Positions 24,413-32,758 of a DNA stretch of 64,000 nucleotides are shown here, piece by piece; positions within the stretch are counted from its first letter, which is position 1; each line of letters opens with the position of its first letter. The notes beneath the pieces are model-generated. The model did no database searches, was not told where the DNA came from, and was given only the letters and a program-made list of their open reading frames with translations. Location of the stretch: NCBI RefSeq assembly GCF_046127645.1, contig NZ_CP175919.1; one strand, 5' to 3'. This stretch comes from Clostridium_F caseinilyticum. Lineage in GTDB: Bacteria > Bacillota > Clostridia > Clostridiales > Clostridiaceae. The position numbers were made by a program, and so were the translations under genes.

Positions 24413-26194
24413 TTATCCATTTATTCTGTAGTCTATTATTTTTAACTGTGCATTTATATTCCCATTATACTCATTAATCATAGGATAGTATATCAAATCT
24501 AATTTTAAACCTACCATGAGCGGATTAACTATAATATTTTCTACATTTTCCTCACCATATATATTTTCTAAATCACTTTTAAATTCATCCACTTTTCCAA
24601 AAGCTATTGCATCTATTCTTCTATTAGTATATTCTACTCTGCAAGTCAATTTTAATGTATTTTGGCCTTTGCCTAATATTCTTATACCTTCTACCTTTAT
24701 ATTCTTTTCTGCTAATATTGGTGAACTATTGCTTTTACCAAAGGGCTCTAAGCATTGTAAACTATTTATAAGTTCTAGGCTTACTTCTTTTAAAGGTAAT
24801 CTTTTATCTATCCTTATTTTAGGTATAAAATCCTCATCTTTTAAATCACAATTTTTATTTAATTCTTCTCTTAGTTTATCTATATTTTCTTCCTCTATGG
24901 TAAGCCCCGCAGCCATTGGATGACCTCCAAATTTATGTATATATTTTTTGCACTTCATAAGTTCTTCAAAAAGATTGTATCCATCAATGGATCTTCCAGA
25001 TCCTTTAGGCATTTCTTTTCCTTTAGTTAAAACTATTGTTGGTCGATTATATGCATCCTTTATTCTTCCTGATACTATACCTGCTATACTTTCATGTATA
25101 TTATCCTTATAAATAACCAACACTTTATCATTTTTTAATGATGAGTTTTCTATGGTATAAGTTATTTCCTCTACACCTTCCATAGTTATTTCTTGTCTCT
25201 CTGAATTTAAATTTCTTAAATCTTTTGCTAATTCTTCTGCTCTTTTTATGTCTTTTGTCAAAAATAACTCTACAGAAATAGCTGCTGTATCCAATCTTCC
25301 TGTAGCATTTATACAAGGGCCTATTATAAATCCTACATTATAAGAGCTTATATTTTTATTATCTAGTGAAGTTTCTTTTATAAGTGCCCTTAATCCTAGA
25401 TTATTTGTATTATTTATATTTTTTAATCCTAATTTAGCTATTATTCTATTTTCATCTTTTAAATCTACCACATCACATATGGTTCCTATAGCTGCAAATT
25501 CTAATAAATCTTTATATTTATTAGGATTAATATTTAGTTTTTCATATAAAAGTTTTGAAAATTTAAAAGCTACACCTGCTCCACAAAGCATTTTAAATGG
25601 ATAATAGCAATTCTTTTGTTTTGGATTTATTATAGCATCTGCTTTAGGTACTACATATTCTCTTTCTCCATTTTCATTTTCTATAAAAGGTAATTCATGA
25701 TGATCTGTAATTACCACTATCATATCTAACTCTTTTGCTCGTTCTACTTGTTCCAATGCAGCTATGCCATTATCACACGTAATTATAACCTCTACTCCCT
25801 CTTCTTTGAGTTTTTCAATCCTATCTGTACACATACCATAGCCTTCTGTTTCTCTATCTGGTATATAGTAAATAACATTAGCCCTACATTCTTTTAATGC
25901 AGTATATAATATTACAGTACTAGTAACCCCATCTGCATCATAATCTCCATAAATTGCTATCTTTTTCTTATCCATTATTGCTTTCTTAATTATTTCTGTA
26001 CCTTTGTCCATATCTTTCATTAATAAAGGATTATGAAGTTTTTCCAAAGAAGGATTTAAAAAACCCTCTATATCTTGTAAATTATATATTTCTCTATTAA
26101 CTAATATAGTACATAAAGTTTCACTTATACCTACTCTATGTGCTATATCTTTTATATTCAATTTATTTCTTCTTAACATCCACTTTTTCTTCAA
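24413..26194 (-). CDS. recJ: RecJ single-stranded-DNA-specific 5'-3' exonuclease
   Basis: About 593 residues. DHH phosphoesterase domain with GDYDADGVTST (motif I), the DNGIA segment and VVITDHHELP (DHH motif); DHHA1 domain around SGRIKDAYNRPTIVL and GSGRSIDGYNLFE with FGGHPMAAGLTIE; a C-terminal OB-like domain. RecJ degrades 5' ends in recombination and mismatch repair. Start: the TTG at 26194, eight bases past AAGGAAGAGG, is preferred because the GTG at 26203 overlaps that site. The stop codon is 4 nt from repeat element A, which has replaced or become the 3' untranslated region. Confidence 0.93.
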   Translation of the reverse strand: MKKKWMLRRNKLNIKDIAHRVGISETLCTILVNREIYNLQDIEGFLNPSLEKLHNPLLMKDMDKGTEIIKKAIMDKKKIAIYGDYDADGVTSTVILYTALKECRANVIYYIPDRETEGYGMCTDRIEKLKEEGVEVIITCDNGIAALEQVERAKELDMIVVITDHHELPFIENENGEREYVVPKADAIINPKQKNCYYPFKMLCGAGVAFKFSKLLYEKLNINPNKYKDLLEFAAIGTICDVVDLKDENRIIAKLGLKNINNTNNLGLRALIKETSLDNKNISSYNVGFIIGPCINATGRLDTAAISVELFLTKDIKRAEELAKDLRNLNSERQEITMEGVEEITYTIENSSLKNDKVLVIYKDNIHESIAGIVSGRIKDAYNRPTIVLTKGKEMPKGSGRSIDGYNLFEELMKCKKYIHKFGGHPMAAGLTIEEENIDKLREELNKNCDLKDEDFIPKIRIDKRLPLKEVSLELINSLQCLEPFGKSNSSPILAEKNIKVEGIRILGKGQNTLKLTCRVEYTNRRIDAIAFGKVDEFKSDLENIYGEENVENIIVNPLMVGLKLDLIYYPMINEYNGNINAQLKIIDYRING

Positions 26195-26385
26195 GTCATA
26201 CACCTCTTCCTTGCTAATTATATCATTAAGATTAATATTTTTGTATTTATTTTGTTTATATCTATTTTTAGTTCTAATTTTACATACTCTTATAAATATT
26301 ATATAATAATCATTATCAAATTAGTTTTAAATCATATGTCTCATAATAATATGTATATTAAATTAAAGCAACGGAGGTTTTATTT

Positions 26386-27204
26386 ATGGATAGATTACTT
26401 TTTGGAATATCCGGTTTACCAATAGGTGATGGTACAAGTAAATTCAATTATAAATCTGGAATAACATATTTAAATAGTATTGGTCTAGATGCTATGGAAT
26501 TGCCTTTTGTAAGATCTGTTAATGTTACTGATAAGAATAAAGAAGGTATCCTTCAAGAAAAAAATGATAATAATTTTTATTTATCTGCCCATGGCTCTTA
26601 TTTTATAAACTTAAATGCAGATGAAATAGAAAAACAAGAAAAATCTATGGAAAGAATCGTAAAAGGAGCTGAAGGCTTAAAAAAGGTTAAAGGAAGAAGT
26701 TTAATATTTCATCCTGGATTTTATCTTAAAGATTCAAAAGAAGAAGCTTTTAAAACTATTTTAGAAAACTTAAAAAAATTACCGGATTTAGGAATAGATT
26801 ATAGACTAGAAACCACAGGAAAAGGTACTCAATTCGGTTCTTTAGAAGAAAATGTAGCTTTATGTAAAGAAGTTTCTACCTGCAAATTATGTATAGATTT
26901 TTCTCATATACATGCTAGATCTAATGGTTGTTTAAAAACTTATAAGGATTTTTATAATATATTAAGTTATGTAGAAAAAAATTTAGGAAGATCTGCTCTA
27001 GATGACATGCATATACATCTTTCTGGAATACATTATAGCGAAAAAGGTGAAAGAAACCATCTTCCTTTTGAGGAAAGCGACTTTAACTATATTGATTGTC
27101 TTAAAGCTTTTAAAGATTTTGATATTAAAGGTTGTGTAATATGTGAAAGTCCAATACTTGAAAAAGATGCTCTTCTTCTTAAAAATTCATATTACGAACT
27201 TTAA
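26386..27204 (+). CDS. Endonuclease IV-like TIM-barrel protein (AP endonuclease family 2)
   Basis: 272 residues with the xylose-isomerase-like TIM barrel. Putative metal ligands as in endonuclease IV are visible in order: SAHGSYFINL, IFHPGFY, RLETTGK, CIDFSHIHAR, HIHLSGIHY and VICESP. Such proteins cleave DNA at abasic sites; other barrel members are sugar isomerases, but HGSY, DFSHIHAR and HIHLSG favour the Nfo group. ACGGAGG precedes the ATG at 26386. It is divergent from recJ across 191 bp, a possible DNA-repair pairing. Confidence 0.8.
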   Translation: MDRLLFGISGLPIGDGTSKFNYKSGITYLNSIGLDAMELPFVRSVNVTDKNKEGILQEKNDNNFYLSAHGSYFINLNADEIEKQEKSMERIVKGAEGLKKVKGRSLIFHPGFYLKDSKEEAFKTILENLKKLPDLGIDYRLETTGKGTQFGSLEENVALCKEVSTCKLCIDFSHIHARSNGCLKTYKDFYNILSYVEKNLGRSALDDMHIHLSGIHYSEKGERNHLPFEESDFNYIDCLKAFKDFDIKGCVICESPILEKDALLLKNSYYEL

Positions 27205-27248
27205 ACTGGAAACTAAAAATAGATTTAATTTTAACCCATAAATATAAA

Positions 27249-27443
27249 TAAATACATTCATAATGCATTTCATACAGCTCAAGTAGTTCTAAATCTGACT
27301 CCATTTAAAATTTTCTACCCAGTAGAGGCGCCATCCGTGACTTCACCACTGGCTCCTCACGTCCTTGTGAGGAATTACAAAAATTTTTAATTACGTCAAA
27401 TTAAGAACTACTAAAGCTTATTCATATGCTTATTGCACGTATT
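27249..27443. repeat. Long palindromic element with structured centre
   Basis: Outer arms run from AAATACATTCATAATGCAT (27250) through AAGTAGTTCTAAATCTGAC and return as GTCAAATTAAGAACTACT to ACGTATTT (27443). The centre (27315-27376) has higher G+C and folds into two further hairpins, GCCA-TCC-GTGA..TCAC-CAC-TGGC and CCTCAC-GTCCTT-GTGAGG (27354-27372). It lies between two convergent genes and could terminate both. It resembles the form of elements at 23871 and 45605, but the arms differ. Confidence 0.7.
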
Positions 27444-27496
27444 TTTTTATATTTACTATGTTAAAATTAAATCTATTTTTATTTTGAGACAGTTTA

Positions 27497-28900
27497 TTAT
27501 TTTATGCTTATTTTTTCTATTTTACCATCGTTTGTATTACATATATATATATTATCTTCATATAAATCTATTCCATTTGGCTCATTTAATCCCTTTTTTA
27601 TTATTTCTACTTTATCCTTCAAAATATCTGCTTTTATTATTCTATTATTAAAGGTATCCGCTACATATAATACATTGTCTTTATATTTTAAATCTAAAGG
27701 ATGTTGAAGCATGGTATTTTCAAAATTACCTACCCTATTTCCAAAATAAAATAATCCTTTACCTATAAGAGTATGAACTTTATGTTCTTTCAAATCTGCA
27801 TATCTTATGGAGCTTGTTTCTGAGTCTACAAAATATAGTTTTCCATTTCCATCGTAACATAAAGCTGAAGTCTGTGCTAATAAACATTTATCAAAACTTC
27901 CATCTCTTATATTTTCTCCTCCTGTTCCTATATGACTTTCTATACTCTTATCTTTCATATCATATTTCCATATTTGATGATTTCCAGCCATGGCTATATA
28001 TAAAGAGTCTTCCAATACTTCTAAATCCCAGGGTGAATTTAAACTTACATTTAAGGCATCTCCTGTTGCCATAGGACTATATTCCTTTTGTCCATTACCT
28101 GCTATAGTTTTAACTATTTCTTTTTCTAAATCACACTCCCTTATGGAATGGTTTTCAGTGTCTGCTATATAAATCTTATTTTCTATAAATCTTATACCTT
28201 CTGGAGCTTTAAATTGTGCTTTTTTAAAATCTCCATCCTTTAATCCATATTCTCCACTACCTATTGTTTTTATTTTTTCTAAATTTTTATCTAATATTAC
28301 TATTCTGTTTTTACCTTTTTCTGAAAAAGCTATTAATCCATTTTTATTTATAGATATTTTAGATGGATATCTATATACTTCTTTTTCATCTTTGTTTTGC
28401 AAAGTTATATTTTCTTCTGGCCAATTTATATTATCAAAATGTTCTATTGTATCACCTATTATTTTATCTAATAGTTCTCTATTTCCTTCTCCTGATAACA
28501 TAGCAAAAGCATATCCCTCTGGATCTATTAATACAAATGTTGGCCATGCATTTATTGTGTAGCTATCCCATATACTTTTATTCTTATCATTTACTACTGG
28601 ATGATCTATTCCATACTTTTTAATAGCATTTAATATGGCTTTACTATTCTTTTCATATTTAAATTTAGGAGAATGTACCCCTATAACCTGTAATTTATTC
28701 TTATATTTTTCTTCTAAATATTTTAGGTCATCTATTACATGTATGCAATTTATACAACAAAAAGTCCAAAAGTCTAAAAGTATAACTCTATTTTTTAATT
28801 TATCCAAATTTGTCCTTTTGGTACCTATCCACTCAATAGTCATTGGGAAATTAGGGGCATGAACTCTAGCATTTTTATACCTTTCATACAAATTACTCAT
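27497..28900 (-). CDS. Thioredoxin-like / NHL-repeat fusion protein (NHLRC2-like)
   Basis: 467 residues. Residues 1 to about 150 form a TlpA/AhpC-like thioredoxin domain with redox motif FCCINCIHV, the CCINC form also seen in eukaryotic NHLRC2. Residues about 170-467 form an NHL beta-propeller (repeats such as FKAPEGIRFIENKIYIADTE and LQHPLDLKYKDNVLYVADTF). There is no signal peptide, so it is cytoplasmic. The family is linked to oxidative stress and redox signalling but has no defined substrate. The start codon is separated from GAGGAGGG by a perfect hairpin. Confidence 0.88.
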   Translation of the reverse strand: MSNLYERYKNARVHAPNFPMTIEWIGTKRTNLDKLKNRVILLDFWTFCCINCIHVIDDLKYLEEKYKNKLQVIGVHSPKFKYEKNSKAILNAIKKYGIDHPVVNDKNKSIWDSYTINAWPTFVLIDPEGYAFAMLSGEGNRELLDKIIGDTIEHFDNINWPEENITLQNKDEKEVYRYPSKISINKNGLIAFSEKGKNRIVILDKNLEKIKTIGSGEYGLKDGDFKKAQFKAPEGIRFIENKIYIADTENHSIRECDLEKEIVKTIAGNGQKEYSPMATGDALNVSLNSPWDLEVLEDSLYIAMAGNHQIWKYDMKDKSIESHIGTGGENIRDGSFDKCLLAQTSALCYDGNGKLYFVDSETSSIRYADLKEHKVHTLIGKGLFYFGNRVGNFENTMLQHPLDLKYKDNVLYVADTFNNRIIKADILKDKVEIIKKGLNEPNGIDLYEDNIYICNTNDGKIEKISIK

Positions 28901-28906
28901 ATATTT

Positions 28907-28936
28907 ATAAGGATATTATATCCTTATTCCCTCCTC
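28907..28936 (-). promoter_or_regulatory. Shine-Dalgarno / hairpin / start arrangement of the thioredoxin-NHL gene
   Basis: On the minus strand GAGGAGGG (28929-28936) is followed by ATAAGGATAT-A-ATATCCTTAT (28907-28927), then AAATAT and the ATG at 28900. The 28-nt gap is too long for normal initiation; with the 21-nt hairpin folded out it becomes 7 nt. Confidence 0.65.
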
Positions 28937-29270
28937 TCAAATTTCCTCATTATTATATAGTTATAGTATATTATTTTATATAAATTTATTTCTATATTTT
29001 TTAAACTTTATATATTAATAACACTATATTCTTATTAATGTTTATTTATTTTAGTTATTCAAAAATTATTATAATTAAAGATTATCCACATACTGTTTAA
29101 TTATAATAATTTTCCGACTCTTTTACAAGGATTACAACAATAGATTTTATTATAGATACTAAATATCCACAAATTTTTACATGTACTAATGTTGTAATAG
29201 TCTTTATGTATAGAATTTTTATGCTAAAAAAATTTATTTATGCTAAATATAAATATTCTATTATATAAAA
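28937..29270. other. Intergenic, no gene seen
   Basis: About 330 bp of AT-rich spacer upstream of the thioredoxin-NHL gene, expected to hold its promoter. Nothing else recognised. Confidence 0.5.
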
Positions 29271-29296
29271 ACTACACTCTTTATAAAGAATGTAGT
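29271..29296 (-). terminator. Terminator of the M16 peptidase gene
   Basis: ACTACACTCTTTATAAAGAATGTAGT, an almost perfect 12-13-bp palindrome, followed on the minus strand by a U-rich tract (TTTTTATATAA). It lies about 58 nt after the stop codon at 29355. Confidence 0.7.
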
Positions 29297-29354
29297 AAAT
29301 TAATTTTATTACGAAAAATAAAATTATAAAGTTTTATAATTTCATATTTAATAA

Positions 29355-30572
29355 TTATTGTAATATTTGTATAACTTTATTTCTAAGAGCTTTTCTTAAT
29401 ACCTTTTTTATATCTTTTTCTTTTATTGAATATAAATCTTCTATAGAATCATTTATAATTAAACTATCATTATACATAAGTTCAGAAGTAGTAATGTCTA
29501 AAGCTAACCTTATAGACATTTCATGACGTATAGCCTTTTTAAGTTTTATACTTTTTAAAGCTCTAATTATATTTTCCTTTGTAAAATATTCTTCATTATT
29601 GATTATTTCTTCTAAAATTTTGTCCATTATATTAATAACTTTACTTACCTTTTCTTTAGATGTACCTACATAAAAATTAAGTAGTTTTATACCTCTTTCA
29701 TTTTTAAAGTCACTTCCTACATCATAGGCTAACAAATTTTTAGTTCTAATATTATCAAATAAAAGGCTGCTTGTACCTTCTGCAAAAATCTCATTAAATA
29801 TTTTAAGAATTATTATTTCTTCCTTATTTAAATTATTAATATCATAGCTATATATTATTTTAGCACCTTCTATACCATCTTTGTAATCAGTATAGATAGC
29901 CTCATTTCTATTTTCATATTTTATTTCTTCTACTTTTTTATAAGGTCTATTAAAATCTTTTAAAAATTTTTTTATACTTTCTATACTTTTTTCTACACTC
30001 ATTGATGTTACTATGGTAATCACACAATTTTCTGGCGTGTAATAATAATTATAAAAATTTTTTAAATGACTTAAAGTAATAGATTTAATGCTATCCTCAT
30101 TTCCTATTATCAATTCTTTTATTCTTCTTTCTTTAAAAGAATTTTTTAATAGTTGATCTTCACAGAATTGATAAGTGTCTTCTCTCCATTCCTTTAATTC
30201 TTCTAATATAATAGATTTTTCTTCTTGAAAAGATTTTTCTTCGAACTTTGGATTTAACAATATGTCACTATAGAAATCTAAAACCTTTTCTAAATCTTCA
30301 TTTAAAAAACTTCCATAATAAACCACATAAGGATAATTAGTCATAGCATTTTCAAAACCAAAAATACTATCTGCTAAAATATTTAATTCTTTTTCTGTTC
30401 TATTAAAAGTTCCTTTAGAAACCATATGCTCTACAGCATGGGCTGTTCCAAAAGGAAATCTATCCTTTTCTTCTAAAGCCCCCCCATTAAATCCTATACA
30501 TATAGAACTTATATTACTTAAAGTTTTTTCATAGATTATTCTTATTCCATTTTCCAATTCAAATTTTTTCAT
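29355..30572 (-). CDS. M16-family (insulinase-like) zinc metallopeptidase
   Basis: 405 residues, a one-chain processing-peptidase-like size. The inverted zinc motif HxxEH is intact (H45-A-V-E48-H49 in GTAHAVEHMV), with the downstream Glu ligand in KSIILEELKEW. The second half (about 200-405) is the inactive M16_C-type domain. Members degrade small proteins or act as processing peptidases; the substrate is unknown. There is no signal peptide. Translation starts at ATG 30572, separated from GAGAGGTG by a perfect 10-bp-arm hairpin. Confidence 0.87.
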   Translation of the reverse strand: MKKFELENGIRIIYEKTLSNISSICIGFNGGALEEKDRFPFGTAHAVEHMVSKGTFNRTEKELNILADSIFGFENAMTNYPYVVYYGSFLNEDLEKVLDFYSDILLNPKFEEKSFQEEKSIILEELKEWREDTYQFCEDQLLKNSFKERRIKELIIGNEDSIKSITLSHLKNFYNYYYTPENCVITIVTSMSVEKSIESIKKFLKDFNRPYKKVEEIKYENRNEAIYTDYKDGIEGAKIIYSYDINNLNKEEIIILKIFNEIFAEGTSSLLFDNIRTKNLLAYDVGSDFKNERGIKLLNFYVGTSKEKVSKVINIMDKILEEIINNEEYFTKENIIRALKSIKLKKAIRHEMSIRLALDITTSELMYNDSLIINDSIEDLYSIKEKDIKKVLRKALRNKVIQILQ

Positions 30573-30577
30573 AATAT

Positions 30578-30613
30578 ATATTTTAATTAAATATTAAAAT
30601 ATGCTCACCTCTC
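30578..30613 (-). promoter_or_regulatory. Shine-Dalgarno / hairpin / start arrangement of the M16 peptidase gene
   Basis: On the minus strand GAGAGGTG (30606-30613) is followed by ATATTTTAAT-ATTTA-ATTAAAATAT (30578-30602), then ATATT and the ATG at 30572. The 33-nt gap shrinks to 8 nt if the hairpin is folded out, a normal Shine-Dalgarno spacing. Confidence 0.65.
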
Positions 30614-30921
30614 TTAATTTAATTAGATCAATTAAACTTTTATAAATTTATCTTATAATAATTATTTCATATCAATTAATTAATTTATGAAATGAGTTAA
30701 AAATAAATCAAAAAATATACAAATAATATATTCTATTATACTAAAAAATAAAAAATTTAAAATTAATTTTTATTTTTTTATCCTCTAATAAATAAATCCT
30801 TAATTATTTAATATATAAAGTCCTAAGTTTTTTAGATTATTGTATAAACAAAATATCTATTGTAATTTTATTATTAGAACATTATACTGATTTTTCTTTA
30901 TAAAACTCCTTGTCCATTTGA
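30614..30921. other. Divergent intergenic region
   Basis: About 300 bp of AT-rich sequence between the divergent M16 and GtrA-like genes; promoters are expected in both directions but no consensus box stands out. Confidence 0.5.
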
Positions 30922-30947
30922 AATATTATACTTAAAAGTATAATATT
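30922..30947. promoter_or_regulatory. Perfect 26-bp palindrome upstream of the GtrA-like gene
   Basis: AATATTATACTT-AA-AAGTATAATATT, 12-bp perfect arms, 55 bp before the ATG at 31003. It contains TATAAT and therefore overlaps a likely -10 element. Shape and place suit an operator; no regulator is encoded next to it. Confidence 0.5.
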
Positions 30948-31002
30948 ATTATATGGTTTATATTAAAATATTAAATATATTATATAGAATAGAAGGGATT
31001 TT

Positions 31003-31413
31003 ATGATTAAAAATAACGGATTTATAGAATTCATAAAATATGTCTCTATAGGAGTTTTAAATGTAATTATAGATTTTTCAGTATTAAATTTGTTGTGGTT
31101 TTTTACTGGTTTATATAGTGGAAATATAAATTATCTATTTAAACTTATTTCCTTTTCAATTTACTCTATAAATGGGTATACTTTAAATAAAAAATTTACA
31201 TTTAAAACGAAAAATAGCTCCTACATTCAATATGCCTCTGTAATTGGTATAGCTGCCATACTAAATGGTATAATATTATCTAATCTATCTTCTTATAACT
31301 TATTAAATGTATCTCAAGTTATTTGGTCAAATATATCTGCACTTATAGCATCAATGAGTACAGGTATTTTATCATTTTTAATAAATAAATTTTTTATATT
31401 CAAAAAAAATTAA
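31003..31413 (+). CDS. GtrA-like family membrane protein
   Basis: 136 residues with four predicted membrane helices (about 12-35, 43-62, 76-96 and 106-128). The opening FIKYVSIGVLNVIIDFSVL, the central YTLNKKFTFK and the end LSFLINKFFIFKKN are hallmark GtrA positions. GtrA proteins are thought to help move undecaprenyl-linked sugars across the membrane for cell-surface glycosylation. AGAAGGG precedes the ATG. It stands alone, with no glycosyltransferase nearby, and the Tn554-type element lies directly downstream. Confidence 0.87.
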   Translation: MIKNNGFIEFIKYVSIGVLNVIIDFSVLNLLWFFTGLYSGNINYLFKLISFSIYSINGYTLNKKFTFKTKNSSYIQYASVIGIAAILNGIILSNLSSYNLLNVSQVIWSNISALIASMSTGILSFLINKFFIFKKN

Positions 31414-31627
31414 TACTATGTTTTTAATAAATTATAAAAAATTAGTATAGTAACTTAATAATTAAGGAAATATAGTGTAGATGACTAAATAGTATTTATA
31501 GTATCTTACCTACTACTTTTATACAAGAGTATAACTTAGATTACTGTATAAATAGTTAGTATAAATATAGTAGTTATAATACACACTATGATTAGAAAAT
31601 AATAATTATAGGAGTGTAAATATAAGA

Positions 31628-32758
31628 ATGGAAGTAGTAAAGGTAAAAACAAAAGAAGGGAAAGAGAGATACTTTGTTGCAGATAATTTAGGACTACCAA
31701 TAGAACCGATATTAAAATTTATAAGGTTTAAGGATAATACTAATTATGCAAGAAATACTTTAAGAATGTATTGCCAACATTTAAAATTATACTTTGAGTA
31801 TTTGGAGCAGAATAACTTAGACTTTCAAAAAATTACTATTGATGATCTATCATTGTTTGTGAATTGGCTACAGAATCCTTATAAGAGTTTAAAAGTAATA
31901 TCTGTAACACCTGTAGATACTGCAAGAAGTACAAGAACAGTAAATATTATAGTTGATACAGTTTTAATGTTCTATGACTATATTTTAAGGCATGAAGAAT
32001 ATAGTAATGATGTATCAGAAAGACTTAAAAAGTTCGTTACAACAGGTTCGAGTAGAAACTTTAAGGGATTTCTGTATGGAATAGCTTATGATAAGAAGAA
32101 AGTAACAAGTAATATTCTTAAATTAAAAGTGCCTAAAAGTAAACCTAAAACACTTACTAAGAGTGAAATAGAAATACTCGTTAGAGCTTGTAACAATCTA
32201 AGAGATAGATTTTTATTATCTTTGCTTTATGAAACAGGATTGAGAATAGGCGAAGCCTTATCATTGTGGATTGAAGATATTGATATAAGTGACATGGTTA
32301 TAGACTTAAAAGACCGAGGACAACTTGAGAATAATGCAGAAATTAAAACTGTATCAAGCCCTCGTAGAATAGATATATCACAGAATTTAGCTAATATGTT
32401 CATGGAGTATATAGCTGAATACCATAATGAAGAAGTGGAAACCAATCATATTTTCATAAAGATAAGTGGAAATAACAAAAATAAAGCTATGAACTATGTA
32501 GATGTGGATAATATATTTAGAAATCTTAAAAAGAAAACAGGAATATATATTACACCACATATGTTTAGGCATAGCTCCTTAACAGTCCTTAGAATGGCAG
32601 GATGGCAACCAGAATTACTTAGAGTAAGAGCTGGTCATAAGAATATTTATACTACTATGAATACTTACATTCACCCCTCAGATGAAGAAATAACAAGAGA
32701 GTTTGAGAAAACCCAACCAAATTTAGATTTAGATATTTACAACGTGGGGGAAGAGTAA
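31628..32758 (+). CDS. tnpA: Tn554-type transposase A, tyrosine recombinase
   Basis: 376 residues. N-terminal core-binding domain (about 20-155) and C-terminal catalytic domain with the tyrosine-recombinase residues: Arg in ETGLRIGEAL, HxxR in PHMFRHSS, His in RAGHKN and the nucleophile Tyr in TMNTYIHP. Length fits Tn554 TnpA (about 360). GGAG lies 13 bases before the ATG. Its stop codon is immediately followed by the tnpB ATG (TAAATG), which favours coupled translation. It catalyses strand exchange together with TnpB. Confidence 0.9.
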   Translation: MEVVKVKTKEGKERYFVADNLGLPIEPILKFIRFKDNTNYARNTLRMYCQHLKLYFEYLEQNNLDFQKITIDDLSLFVNWLQNPYKSLKVISVTPVDTARSTRTVNIIVDTVLMFYDYILRHEEYSNDVSERLKKFVTTGSSRNFKGFLYGIAYDKKKVTSNILKLKVPKSKPKTLTKSEIEILVRACNNLRDRFLLSLLYETGLRIGEALSLWIEDIDISDMVIDLKDRGQLENNAEIKTVSSPRRIDISQNLANMFMEYIAEYHNEEVETNHIFIKISGNNKNKAMNYVDVDNIFRNLKKKTGIYITPHMFRHSSLTVLRMAGWQPELLRVRAGHKNIYTTMNTYIHPSDEEITREFEKTQPNLDLDIYNVGEE

